A stretch of DNA of 64,000 nucleotides from Gammaproteobacteria bacterium (GTDB lineage Bacteria > Pseudomonadota > Gammaproteobacteria > HTCC5015), in NCBI GenBank assembly GCA_028284675.1, contig JANQRI010000011.1, positions 172,586 to 236,585 on the forward strand, given 5' to 3'. The notes below the pieces were generated by a model. That model was not told the origin of the DNA, searched no databases, and was given only the letters and a program-made list of their open reading frames with translations. The stretch's first letter is position 1. Each line of letters opens with the position of its first letter. A program made the translations under genes and the position numbers. This document shows positions 45,036-54,700 of this stretch, piece by piece.

Positions 45036-45202
45036 CGTCTGTCGGGAGGAGATCCGGCAAATGCCTATGAGATCGGTTTATCATTCGGCAAAAAAAGCCT
45101 TATGTGAAATGAAATATATTGGTTCTTGCTCAATAAAAACACGATCCGACAAGAAAGTATAATGTCATCTGGTAGTGTGAATGAAGAAGCAATAATATAT
45201 TT

Positions 45203-45230
45203 TGTCATTCCTGCTTGCGCAGGAATGACA
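45203..45230. repeat. Extragenic palindrome (TGTCATTCCTGC type)
   Basis: TGTCATTCCTGC (45203-45214) pairs perfectly with GCAGGAATGACA (45219-45230) around TTGC. This GTCATTCC...GGAATGAC hairpin is a common dispersed palindrome in proteobacteria. One copy in the window; no T-run follows. Confidence 0.65.
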
Positions 45231-45340
45231 GGGTTGTGGTTGAGTGTCAGATCGGATCAAGCGCATTTTATTGATATTGCGTGATTAGATTTAAGCGACT
45301 ACAGATAAAATGCATTCTTGGGTTTATGCAAGCCCCCGAT

Positions 45341-45883
45341 TCACATCAACCCCAACTCCAGTTTGGCCGCTTCCGATAACATACTCTGATTCCATGGTGG
45401 ATCAAACGTTAATTCCACCTCTACATCAGTAATATTCGGCACTTTTAAAAGTTTTTGTTTAACCTCATCGGCCAGCATCGGACCCATGCCGCAGCCCGGT
45501 GCGGTTAATGTCATTTTGATATTGACCAGGTTATCACCCGTTGCTCTCTCGGTGATTTCGCATTCATAGATCAATCCCAGGTCCATGATGTTTACCGGTA
45601 TTTCCGGATCAAAACATGTTTTTAAGACCTGGCGAATATGATCGGAATTAACTTTCCCGTCGGGGTCAACATCCTCGAATTCGAATGTGATTGGTTCTTT
45701 GCCCAATGCATCGGAATCATTGCCGTCGATCATTGCGAGGTTGCCGTCAATCATCACGGTGAAGCTGCCGCCCATCGCCTGTGTGATCATCACATTTGAT
45801 CCTTCAGGAATCCGTATAGCGGTACCCACTGGCACCAGTCGTGCTTCCAGTTCACGTGCTACAGTTACCCATTCACCTTGCAT
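45341..45883 (-). CDS. sufT: Fe-S cluster assembly protein SufT
   Basis: 180 residues. SufT is a MIP18/DUF59-type factor that helps Fe-S cluster delivery. The N-terminal 70 residues are the SufT-specific extension (VTVARELEARLVPVGTAI, MGGSFTVMIDGN). The DUF59 part follows with CFDPEIPVNIMDLGLIYECE and TAPGCGMGPMLADEV near 95-150, including the conserved Cys in TAPGCG. Last gene of the suf operon, one base after the sufA-like gene. Confidence 0.93.
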   Translation of the reverse strand: MQGEWVTVARELEARLVPVGTAIRIPEGSNVMITQAMGGSFTVMIDGNLAMIDGNDSDALGKEPITFEFEDVDPDGKVNSDHIRQVLKTCFDPEIPVNIMDLGLIYECEITERATGDNLVNIKMTLTAPGCGMGPMLADEVKQKLLKVPNITDVEVELTFDPPWNQSMLSEAAKLELGLM

Positions 45884-45884
45884 A

Positions 45885-46247
45885 TTACGAGTCCGGTGTT
45901 ATTGAAAAACTTTCACCGCAACCACATTCATCTGCGACATTCGGATTGCGGAATTCCAGAGTTGCGTTCAGGCCTTTTTGCACGAAGTCGATTTCAGTCC
46001 CTTGGAAAAACGGCAAACTTTCTTTATCGATAAATACACTAACTTCATCAGTGATTTTAACCACGGTATCTTCCGGGTCCGCCTGTTCTGCGACCGATAC
46101 ATCATACTTCCAGCCGGAGCAGCCGCTTTTTTTAACCGCCAGACGCAAGCCGCCTGCGGTTTCTTTTGCCAGCTGTTTGCGTGTATGTTCAATCGCAGCC
46201 GGTGTCATCGTGATTTGTGCAGACGGTGAATAATTTGCAACGCTCAT
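45885..46247 (-). CDS. sufA: A-type Fe-S carrier (SufA/HesB family)
   Basis: 120 residues, A-type carrier that receives clusters from SufBCD. The three conserved cysteines are present: KKSGCSGWKYDV near 43 and DECGCGESF near 108-110. Typical FIDKESLPFFQGTEIDFVQKGL block in between. It lies 19 bases after the small 46267-46473 gene and 1 base before sufT. The name follows context; ErpA or IscA-type homologues are similar. Confidence 0.92.
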   Translation of the reverse strand: MSVANYSPSAQITMTPAAIEHTRKQLAKETAGGLRLAVKKSGCSGWKYDVSVAEQADPEDTVVKITDEVSVFIDKESLPFFQGTEIDFVQKGLNATLEFRNPNVADECGCGESFSITPDS

Positions 46248-46266
46248 GAGTTTCTTACCTCTATAT

Positions 46267-46473
46267 CTATTCAGTGGTTGCCGGCTGTTCGGCGCCTTCC
46301 AGGCTGTGATTTATTGTATGCCAGGGCAAGGTTGCGGACTTAACCCGCATCGGAAACTCTTTGACACCGGCGAGCATCACAAGTTTTTGACTGTCGGTAT
46401 CGAAATTCGTTTCTGAAGCGTTTACCAGCATGTCATGAAACTGCTGATAAAGTTTGTGTGGTTCCGGGTTCAT
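46267..46473 (-). CDS. 68-residue protein encoded inside the suf operon, unknown function
   Basis: 68 residues: MNPEPHKLYQQFHDMLVNA, then a polar helix and KEFPMRVKSATLPWHTIN near the middle. The ATG overlaps the sufS stop (ATGA), so it is translationally coupled, and the 19-base gap to sufA also supports a real gene. It has no cysteine, so it is not a SufE or SufU. sufE, which normally activates SufS, is missing from the operon. I do not recognise a family. Confidence 0.7.
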   Translation of the reverse strand: MNPEPHKLYQQFHDMLVNASETNFDTDSQKLVMLAGVKEFPMRVKSATLPWHTINHSLEGAEQPATTE

Positions 46474-47723
46474 CCGAATAAACTCCTGACACTGTCGAGA
46501 CCGGTAAACAATGCATCAACATCGGCATGTGTATTATAAATGGAAAACGATGCGCGTGCGGTAGCCGGCACACAGAGCCGGTCCATGAGCGGCATTGCGC
46601 AATGGTGACCGACGCGTATTGCGACACCTTCATGATCAACTATTGTGCCGATATCATGCGGGTGTGCGTAGTCCAGCACAAAAGACAATACTGAAATTTT
46701 GTTTTTGGCCTGGCCGATAATTTTAAGTCCCGGGTAATCGGCAGCCCGTTGATGTGCATACTCGAGCACACTGCTTTCATGCTGATGGATCGCACTGAAA
46801 TCAAGCGCTGAAATATAATCGATTGCAGCTCCCAAACCGATCGCGCCGGCAATATGAGGAGTGCCGGCTTCAAACTTGTTGGGCAGTTGGCCGTATTCGC
46901 TACGTTCGAACGAAACCGTGCGGATCATTTCACCACCACCCTGATAGGGAGGCATCGCATCCAGCAGTTTTTCTTTACCGTAAAGCACGCCGATGCCGGT
47001 TGGGCCGAACGCTTTATGCGCAGAGAATGCGTAAAAGTCACAATCCAGTGCCTGTACATCCACCGGCATATGCGCGATAGCCTGTGCACCGTCCAGTAAC
47101 ACCGGTACATCCTGTGCGTGAGCCAGCTCAATAATGTCGGTCACCGGGTTAACGGTTCCCAGTGCATTTGATGCATGCACCAATGCGACCAGTCGGGTAT
47201 TTTTCGACAGTAATTTCTTATATGCATCCAGATCAAGTTCACCGGCATCACTGATCGGAATGACTTTGAGTGTTGCGCCGGTTTGCTCACATGTCAGTTG
47301 CCAGGGCACAATATTTGAATGATGCTCCATCGTGCTGATAATAATTTCGTCGCCGGGTTTTAAGCGGCTGCGACCGAAGCTTTGCGCAACCAAATTGATG
47401 GATTCAGTGGTGCCGCGCGTAAAAATTATTTCATTGCTTGATGCAGCGTTGATATAGTCGCGCACTTTGTTTCTGGCCTGCTCGTACTGATCCGTTGCGC
47501 GTTCACTAAGCGTATGCAGTCCGCGATGTACGTTTGCGTTGTCATGCGTATAGTAATTTTTTACCGCATCAATAACCTGCTGTGGTTTTTGTGTGGTCGC
47601 GGCATTATCCAGATAGACCAGCGGTTTACCGTGTACCGTTTGCTTCAACACCGGGAAGTCAGCACGTATCTGTTCGATGGCTGAGGTCTCACTTGTGTTG
47701 AATGTGTCCGCTCTAGAGCTCAT
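46470..47723 (-). CDS. sufS: Cysteine desulfurase SufS
   Basis: PLP enzyme that takes sulfur from cysteine for cluster assembly. 417 residues. PLP Lys in FYAFSAHKAFGPTGIGVLYG near 228, YLDNAATTQKPQ near 38, and the active Cys in the group II context RVGHHCAMPLM near 370. The ATG overlaps the sufD stop by four bases; its own stop overlaps the 68-residue ORF. Group II desulfurases normally need SufE or SufU for sulfur transfer. Confidence 0.96.
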   Translation of the reverse strand: MSSRADTFNTSETSAIEQIRADFPVLKQTVHGKPLVYLDNAATTQKPQQVIDAVKNYYTHDNANVHRGLHTLSERATDQYEQARNKVRDYINAASSNEIIFTRGTTESINLVAQSFGRSRLKPGDEIIISTMEHHSNIVPWQLTCEQTGATLKVIPISDAGELDLDAYKKLLSKNTRLVALVHASNALGTVNPVTDIIELAHAQDVPVLLDGAQAIAHMPVDVQALDCDFYAFSAHKAFGPTGIGVLYGKEKLLDAMPPYQGGGEMIRTVSFERSEYGQLPNKFEAGTPHIAGAIGLGAAIDYISALDFSAIHQHESSVLEYAHQRAADYPGLKIIGQAKNKISVLSFVLDYAHPHDIGTIVDHEGVAIRVGHHCAMPLMDRLCVPATARASFSIYNTHADVDALFTGLDSVRSLFG

Positions 47724-49048
47724 CTTACGGGCCTCTGGGTAATTTCATGCAGGCGTGACTCAACCAGTTTCGTCGCTTTTTGCCGCAGGCTTTCAGAAGG
47801 AAGCTGTTCCAACAGTTCACCAAGAAATGCGGCACTTAACATCTGCGCCGCAGCTTGTGGATTCATGCCGCGGGTTTGTAAATAAAAAAGTTGTTTTGAG
47901 TCAAGCTGGCCGACGGTTGCACCGTGACTGCACTTGACATCATCAGCGTAAATTTCCAGTTCCGGTTTGGTATCGATTTCAGCTTTTGCTGATAACAGCA
48001 GATTTTTATTCTGCATATCCGCATTGGATTTTTGTGCATCCGGATGAATATGTATTCTGCCGTTGAACACTGCATGCGCCTGGTCAGCGATTAGGCCTTT
48101 ATAATATTCATGGCTGTCACAGTAAGGCGCGGCATGTTCAATCGTCGTGTGGTTATCGATATGCTGGGCATTACAGCCGATATAAAGCCCGTTCAGGCTG
48201 CAGCTTGCACCGGGCTCAGTGAACTTAACATTCAAATCGTTCCGTAAAAGCCTGCCGCCGAGGCTGATGGTGTGTGATTCAAAGCGGCTGTCACGTGCCT
48301 GCTGCACATAGCAGCCGGAAAGGTTGATCCCGGTATTGCCGCCGGTTTGCAGTTTGCTGTGTTTGATTTGAGCGCCGGCTTCAAGCACGAATTCAGTTAC
48401 ACAGTTATTGAATGCGTCGACATTACCGATGGCTGCTTCATGGGTAATAATCTCTGCGGTACTGTGATTGCCGGCTGCAATCAGTATGCGTGGATGCGCG
48501 CTGAAGCGTGTGGTCTGCTCGGTATTTAACAGCAGTACATGTATCGGTTCGTTTAATACAACGCTTGGTGGTATAAAAACAAACAAACCGTTGGCGATTA
48601 GCCCGGCGTTAATCGCAGCGAAAGGGTGAGCTTCACTGACCGCTTTACCCAGATGTTCGCGCACCAGGCCCGGTCGATTCTTAAGCGCGTTTTCCAGCGG
48701 TTCAATAATAACCCCGTTTTCCAGTACCGGTATATTCGACAGGGTTTGAGTATAGCGACCGTTAACGAACACCAGCCGGGGGTTCGATGTTCCTTCAAAC
48801 AGGTACGATTTGGCGGTATAGGTGTCGGCTTCGGAAGTGGCCGGGGCGTTTTGCCAGTAGTTGTTCTCTGCCAGCGGTTTTACATTGGTGTATTTCCATG
48901 CTTCGGTTTTGCGCGTTGGTAAACCGGCTTCGGCAAACCGTGACAAACCGGCCTCACGAAATGTGTTCAGCCAGGGCTGATCCGGTGCCGGCAGATTTTT
49001 TTGCAGCTGCCGGATATTGTTTAGCAGATGTTCAGTGGATGCAGACAT
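47720..49048 (-). CDS. sufD: Fe-S cluster scaffold component SufD
   Basis: 442 residues, the SufD subunit of the SufBC2D scaffold complex. N-terminal EAWKYTNVKPLAE, central beta-helix, and the C-terminal block DVKCSHGATVGQLDSKQLFYLQTRGM with the conserved His used in cluster formation. Between sufC (5-base gap) and sufS (4-base overlap). Confidence 0.95.
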   Translation of the reverse strand: MSASTEHLLNNIRQLQKNLPAPDQPWLNTFREAGLSRFAEAGLPTRKTEAWKYTNVKPLAENNYWQNAPATSEADTYTAKSYLFEGTSNPRLVFVNGRYTQTLSNIPVLENGVIIEPLENALKNRPGLVREHLGKAVSEAHPFAAINAGLIANGLFVFIPPSVVLNEPIHVLLLNTEQTTRFSAHPRILIAAGNHSTAEIITHEAAIGNVDAFNNCVTEFVLEAGAQIKHSKLQTGGNTGINLSGCYVQQARDSRFESHTISLGGRLLRNDLNVKFTEPGASCSLNGLYIGCNAQHIDNHTTIEHAAPYCDSHEYYKGLIADQAHAVFNGRIHIHPDAQKSNADMQNKNLLLSAKAEIDTKPELEIYADDVKCSHGATVGQLDSKQLFYLQTRGMNPQAAAQMLSAAFLGELLEQLPSESLRQKATKLVESRLHEITQRPVR

Positions 49049-49053
49049 GATGT

Positions 49054-49845
49054 TTACAATTTAACCGAGTAGCTTTGTGTGCTTGTTTGTGAGTTATCTT
49101 TCGCTGCCTGGGTAATCCAGCCGTAACCCTGCTGCTCCAATTCCAGTGCCAGCTCTTTATTGCCTGATTTCGCGATTTGCCCATCGGCCAGTACATGCAC
49201 AAAGTCCGGTTCAATATGATCCAGCAGGCGCTGATAATGCGTGACCAGTAAAAACGAACGGTTTTCGCTGCGTAAGGCATTGATGCCGGTTGCAACCACT
49301 TTAAGCGCGTCAATATCCAGACCTGAGTCGGTTTCATCCAGAATCGCAAGGCTGGGTTCAAGTAGCAGCATTTGCAGAATTTCATTGCGCTTCTTTTCGC
49401 CGCCGGAAAAGCCGGTGTTAACCGAGCGGTGCAGAAAACTTTCATCCAGATGCACCTGTTTGATTTTTTCTTTGGTTAGCTGTAAAAAATCAATCGCATC
49501 CAGTGGGCCTTCACCGCGTGACTCGCGGATGCTGTTGAGTGATGCTTTTAAAAACTGGATATTGCTTAAGCCGGGTATTTCAACCGGATATTGAAATGCT
49601 AAAAACAAACCCTGCTGTGCTCTTTCTTCAATCGATAGCTCGGCCAGATCATGGCCTTTGTATTTGATAGTGCCGCTTGTGATTTCATAGTCTTCACGAC
49701 CGGCCAGCACATTGCTTAGCGTGCTTTTGCCGGAGCCGTTTGGGCCCATGATGGCATGTACTTCACCGGCCTGAATCGTTAAATTCAGCCCTTTCAAAAT
49801 CGGCTTGTCATCAACAGTAACATGTAAGTCGTGTATTTCCAGCAT
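49054..49845 (-). CDS. sufC: Fe-S assembly ATPase SufC
   Basis: 263 residues, ABC-type ATPase that drives the SufBC2D complex. Walker A GPNGSGKSTL near 35-44, signature FSGGEKKRNEILQM near 150, Walker B LAILDETDSGLDIDAL, and the H-loop LLVTHYQRLL. It is separated from sufB by 104 bases, a longer gap than elsewhere in the operon, but no terminator is seen there. Confidence 0.97.
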   Translation of the reverse strand: MLEIHDLHVTVDDKPILKGLNLTIQAGEVHAIMGPNGSGKSTLSNVLAGREDYEITSGTIKYKGHDLAELSIEERAQQGLFLAFQYPVEIPGLSNIQFLKASLNSIRESRGEGPLDAIDFLQLTKEKIKQVHLDESFLHRSVNTGFSGGEKKRNEILQMLLLEPSLAILDETDSGLDIDALKVVATGINALRSENRSFLLVTHYQRLLDHIEPDFVHVLADGQIAKSGNKELALELEQQGYGWITQAAKDNSQTSTQSYSVKL

Positions 49846-49949
49846 GTTGTAAGATCCTAAAAAACTTTAATTAGTAATTCTTTGATTCATTAGAAATAAG
49901 TGACTGAGGTAGCGTATAGCGTAGTAAGCAACCGAAAAATCATGCATGC

Positions 49950-51401
49950 TCAGCCAACGGCATTTTCAAGACTGACTTCGAGTAACTTATGTGCCTCAAC
50001 CGCAAACTCCATTGGCAACTGATTGAAAACCTCTTTACAAAAACCGTTTACGATCATTGAAACGGCTTTTTCAGCATCAATGCCGCGTTGCTGACATAAA
50101 AACAACTGGTCTTCGGCAATGCGTGAAGTTGTGGCTTCATGTTCAATTACTGCGGAAGGCTGGCGGCTTTCAATATAAGGGAAAGTATGTGCGCCGCAGC
50201 GGTCGCCGATCAGTAATGAATCGCATTGCGTAAAATTACGGGCGTTTTCCGCACCGGCGCCGGTGCGCACCAGGCCACGATAAGTGTTCTGGCTTTTGCC
50301 TGCCGAAATGCCTTTCGAAATAATCGTACTGCGGGTGTTTTTACCCAGATGCAACATTTTCGTACCGGTATCGGCCTGTTGAAAATTATTGGTTAGCGCA
50401 ACCGAATAAAACTCACCGATCGAGTGGTCGCCGCGCAAAATCACGCTTGGGTATTTCCAGGTAATAGCTGAACCGGTTTCAACCTGGGTCCAGGAGATTT
50501 TGGAATGCTTGCCGAGGCAGGCGCCGCGTTTGGTTACAAAATTATAAATACCGCCTTTGCCGTTTTCATCGCCCGGATACCAGTTCTGTACTGTGGAATA
50601 TTTTATTTCAGCATTATCCAATGCGACCAGTTCCACCACTGCCGCATGCAATTGGTTTTCATCACGCATTGGGGCGGTGCAGCCTTCCAGATAACTCACA
50701 TAACTGCCTTCATCGGCAATAATCAGCGTGCGTTCAAACTGTCCGGTGTTTGCTGCATTGATTCGGAAATAAGTGGACAGTTCCATCGGGCAGCGTACCC
50801 CTTTGGGGATATACACAAACGAACCGTCGCTGAACACTGCGGAGTTTAGCGTTGCATAAAAGTTATCGGTGTATGGCACGACACTGCCCAGATATTTTTT
50901 CACCAGCTCCGGGTGCGTTTGTATCGCTTCGGAGATCGGGCAAAAGATTACACCTGCTTCGGACAGCTTTTCTTTAAAGGTCGTTGCAACTGACACGCTG
51001 TCGAACACGGCATCCACTGCAACACCGGCGAGGCGTGCGCGCTCATGCAATGGAATGCCAAGTTTCTCATAAGTATTCAGCAGTTCAGGGTCGACTTCAT
51101 CGAGGCTTTTTGGGCCGTCTTTTAAAGATTTTGGTGCGGAGTAATAACTGATTGCATCAAAATCAACCGGCGGATAATGCACATGCGCCCATTTCGGCTC
51201 GCGCATTTTCAGCCAGTGCCGGTATGCGCGTAAACGCCATTCCAGTAAAAACTCGGGCTCATTTTTTTTCGTTGAGATCAGCCGGATCACATCCTCGTTC
51301 AGGCCCGGCGGTGCCGACTCGGATTCAATATCGGTTACGAATCCGAATTCGTAACTGCGATCGATAATCTCTTCAACATCTTGTTGTGACTGGCTGCTCA
51401 T
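49950..51401 (-). CDS. sufB: Fe-S cluster scaffold component SufB
   Basis: 483 residues from ATG 51401 (MSSQSQQDVEEIID); the frame is open further to 51521 but those codons are not SufB-like, and AAGGA lies before 51401. Typical blocks: YEFGFVTDIESES, FIYIPKGVRCPMELSTYFRIN-like region, and KRGACLGKHSKISW with the cluster-relevant Cys, plus the C-terminal RGIDAEKAVSMIVNGF. First gene of the operon sufB-C-D-S-ORF-A-T. Confidence 0.96.
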   Translation of the reverse strand: MSSQSQQDVEEIIDRSYEFGFVTDIESESAPPGLNEDVIRLISTKKNEPEFLLEWRLRAYRHWLKMREPKWAHVHYPPVDFDAISYYSAPKSLKDGPKSLDEVDPELLNTYEKLGIPLHERARLAGVAVDAVFDSVSVATTFKEKLSEAGVIFCPISEAIQTHPELVKKYLGSVVPYTDNFYATLNSAVFSDGSFVYIPKGVRCPMELSTYFRINAANTGQFERTLIIADEGSYVSYLEGCTAPMRDENQLHAAVVELVALDNAEIKYSTVQNWYPGDENGKGGIYNFVTKRGACLGKHSKISWTQVETGSAITWKYPSVILRGDHSIGEFYSVALTNNFQQADTGTKMLHLGKNTRSTIISKGISAGKSQNTYRGLVRTGAGAENARNFTQCDSLLIGDRCGAHTFPYIESRQPSAVIEHEATTSRIAEDQLFLCQQRGIDAEKAVSMIVNGFCKEVFNQLPMEFAVEAHKLLEVSLENAVG

Positions 51402-51540
51402 ACAGGAGTCCTTATATATAGGCTCTATTGGCTTGTCATTTAAAAATCCGGCGCGCCGGGCGCCATGCCTTGTGCTGCAAAGGCCGGTAACTTGCTGAAA
51501 AAAAAGAAAATTCAGATTCACCGCGGCTGCGGACTATGGA

Positions 51541-51565
51541 ATAGTATAGTAAATTACTCAGGTAT
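51541..51565 (-). promoter_or_regulatory. IscR/Rrf2-type operator upstream of sufB
   Basis: On the minus strand bases 51565 to 51541 read ATACCTGAGTAATTT then ACTATACTAT. This fits the IscR type 1 pattern (ATASYYGACT...AGTCRRSTAT) at about 21 of 25 positions, with a palindromic core AGTAATTTACT. It lies 140 bases before the sufB start, suitable for Fe-S-dependent repression or activation. No iscR or sufR gene is in the window. Confidence 0.5.
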
Positions 51566-51644
51566 TAAAAGCAACACCGTTATAACCCTACAGTCTATAG
51601 GTGTTTAATGCTTAATCACGCAGGTAGCCTTATAACAAAAGTTA

Positions 51645-51661
51645 AGCGCTATAGCCGAGGT
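51645..51661 (+). promoter_or_regulatory. Element shared with the 28576 gene
   Basis: AGCGCTATAGCCGAGGT, one base shorter and two substitutions away from the copy at 28494-28511, and 62 bases before the ATG at 51724. It is followed by AGTATA, giving an imperfect palindrome TATAGCCGAGGTAGTATA. Outside it, AGCGCTA (51645-51651) pairs with TAGCGCT at 51673-51679. Confidence 0.5.
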
Positions 51662-51723
51662 AGTATAGGCGCTAGCGCTCAAAATACTTACAGTACACTT
51701 GTACAAACAGCTTGTGTGAGCGC

Positions 51724-54700
51724 ATGGCAACAGTATCACCAAATTCAAATATTCCGGTAACCCAGGTGTCCGGTTCTGGCGGGTTAACGCCCGATGCAGG
51801 TGTTGTTGCCGCATTTAACAGCAAGCTTCTACAGCAAAATGCTCCTATTGGCAGGCTGCAAACTGCGCCTTTAATGCTTGCACAGCAGATGCCGGGCCAG
51901 TTCGGTGAGTCACCGTCTGAATTCCGGCTGTATTCCAGTGTTAAGTATAAATTTTTACCATTAGGCTCCGGGGGTAATCTTGGCTTGTTATGGCATGTAA
52001 GCATTAAGGATCAGGATGATAATGTTGTGGTGGCTGCCGAAGAGATTCTCAGCCGGGCTGTAGCGGACGATGGTCCAGGTATCACCCCTCCGGACGGCCA
52101 TGATGTTGTGCATCACATGGCAACAGGGACAGCAGTGAACCTGGTAACAACGGATGGTTCTTTTTCGACTAATGGCACTCTTGGTGAAATTATCAATACG
52201 GAGCTTAATGATGCGTTAAACGGCTGGGATAAACGGCATGGCGTAAACCTGGCCGAAGTTGCAGTATATGGCAAAGCAATCATACAAAATGCCGACAAGC
52301 AGTCACGCCTTTCGGCTGATGTGCCAAAAGAGTTCGATGGTCAACGTGCCCTTGGTGAAGCGCAGGAGTTCAAGCGCCTGGAGGGTGCTTTTACGATTAC
52401 ACCGGTTGACAAGGGTACACTGCATATAAAATCCACCGGTGTGATTGATCAGGCAATGTCTTATGCGTTGAGAAATATGTTGGAAGCCAACCCGCAGACA
52501 GCTAAAGAGCTCAGCGACATGCGTATCCGGATGGTGAAGCATTTTTCCTCAATCATTGAAGCCTTTAAGCGCGGTGCGCAAAAATTTAACAGCACCAGTG
52601 TTGAGCTGACACCGCAGACATCACGCCTGTTAATCGAGGCATATCGCAGCGGCCTGCAGATTGCGTTACTGCGGCTGGAAGATACACCGGCTGCGCAGAC
52701 ATTACAGGCGCATATCCGGTTTTATAACTACCTGCTGGGAAATGCTGATGTTCTGAATATGGATGACGTGCCTGATCTTGTTGCAAGGGAGAAGTCAAAG
52801 GTAAATAAGGGTGAGAATTCAAATGGGTTTCTTGGCAGAATAAAATCGCTCTTCCCTAACTTGGGTCGTGCCGATTCGGACCTTCAAGCTCAGTCTGGCC
52901 AAACTCATAATACTCAGGGCCAACAGCAACAACAGGGGCCCGGTGATCGAGATTTCAGTGAGCTTCAAAGGCAACAGCTGGATCAGCAACAACAACAGCA
53001 GGCAATGCAGCGTCAGTTTGTTTATAGCCCGCAACAATCACAGCAGCAGGAGCAGAAGGATATGGTGTTGTATCTTGAGCCACCTGCACTGACATCTAAA
53101 GAGAAACAGGATTTCGCTTTTTTTAGCGGAGCTGAGGAAACACAGAAAAAAATAGTCAGCACGAGAGCGGAGCTTAATTGGGCGTCTATGTTTAACGCTT
53201 CCGGTGAAGTGAAAAACCAAAATGATGCGATGTTGCTTTACAATGCTCTACAGATTCATTTGCGGAGCTTGCATCTGAACTATTCGCTGTTTGAATCGAT
53301 GCGGTTGTATACCGACGCAAGTAAAATCCAGCACCAGGCGATTACGCAATATAACGAAAATTTTCTGCCAGCTTTCAAAAGCCGGATGATGTCGGGTCAA
53401 CAGGTTGCGGCGCTTATCAAACCGGGCGCATTGTTGACGTCAACCGCTGACGACATGCAGTACGATAAAACTTTCAGAAAACTGATCGCACATTCTGCTT
53501 CTCTGATAAAAGAAGGTGAATCGATAAAGTCGGGCCTTGAGTATATCGGTTATCATGCCAAGGCGTATAACCAGCACAAACAGGGGTTGCCGATTGAGCC
53601 GGATTCCTGGCGACCGTTTGGCGACATTGCTGAATATAACCCCGTGAATGGATTGGAAAACACGCCTGCTGAGTATTTTGGTAAGCTGAAACCTGTATTA
53701 ACCCCTGTTTACCAATTTATTGATCCCGACAGAAGCGAACCTTCTTATCTACATGCAACCACTGCCGAGGCGCAGGCACTGATAGATGGATATGGTGATG
53801 AGGGTCGGTACCCGCTGGTGTTGCAGGCATATGGTATGAAGTTTGACTTTGGTTTTGTTGATATCCGCAATGAGAAAGCGCAGATTGCGCATGGGCATGA
53901 TCTGGGTTTGCGCTCGAAAGTGCGCCTTGGGTTGGACAGGGCATTTAGTGAAGTCATTAATACAAGTCTACCGTTGGAGCAGCGGGTAAAAGCGGCCATT
54001 ACATTTCGGTTGTTGGCAGATATTACCCATGCCTATTGGCGCGGCAATGTGCCGATCAGCACCCATGCCGGTGTGGGTTTGCTCGCGATGCTGGGTGTAC
54101 CGTCCGGGCCGGAGGCGCCGCATTTTGAAGTCCGTGCGTTTATGCATGGCTCGCGGGGTAATACGAATCTAAATACGTTTATTGAACAAGAAACTCAGGC
54201 GGCGATGCAGCGTTATCATCAGTTGCAAAATACATCGGTTGATACGCCTGGTCAACAGCCACAACAAGGTATTGATGGCCGGGATTTAACGGAAATTCAA
54301 AAACAACAACAAGAGCAGCAACTGAATCAGCAGCGAATGCAACGTCAGTTTGTTGGTAGTCCGCAACAATCACAACAAGCACAACAAGCACAGCAGGGAC
54401 CTGTATCATCCTCGGCCAACCCGGATCCTGCGTTGGTTGATGCAGAATTGAAAAAAGTAAAATTGACGGATGAGGTAAAACAGGAAGCACGTTTTCTTTA
54501 TCTGGGCCCGGTAGCGGAAGATCCACGCATAGGGATTGCAGTTGCAACGGAGTCGCAACTTAAAGAAAGACAAAACAATCAAGCATTATTAGAACAGGCC
54601 GGTTTGAATCCGGCCGATTACGGCGCACAGATATTCGGTTACCGGTTGATTGGTAAAAATAAGTATCACGCACAGATGTATGCGGTTGCGTTAAGCTATA

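Larger units (their letters stand above)
44869..45340. other. Repeat-bearing intergenic region between capA-like gene and sufT
   Basis: 472 bases without a supported gene. It carries two repeat-like elements, listed separately (44988-45035 and 45203-45230). The gene on each side ends toward this region (convergent), so it is a transcription-end zone and a typical place for extragenic repeats. Confidence 0.5.

Noticed and set aside
52900..54410. CRISPR-like or tandem DNA repeats in the Gln-rich segments
   Set aside because: The repetition is of CAA/CAG codons inside an open reading frame, with no spacer structure.
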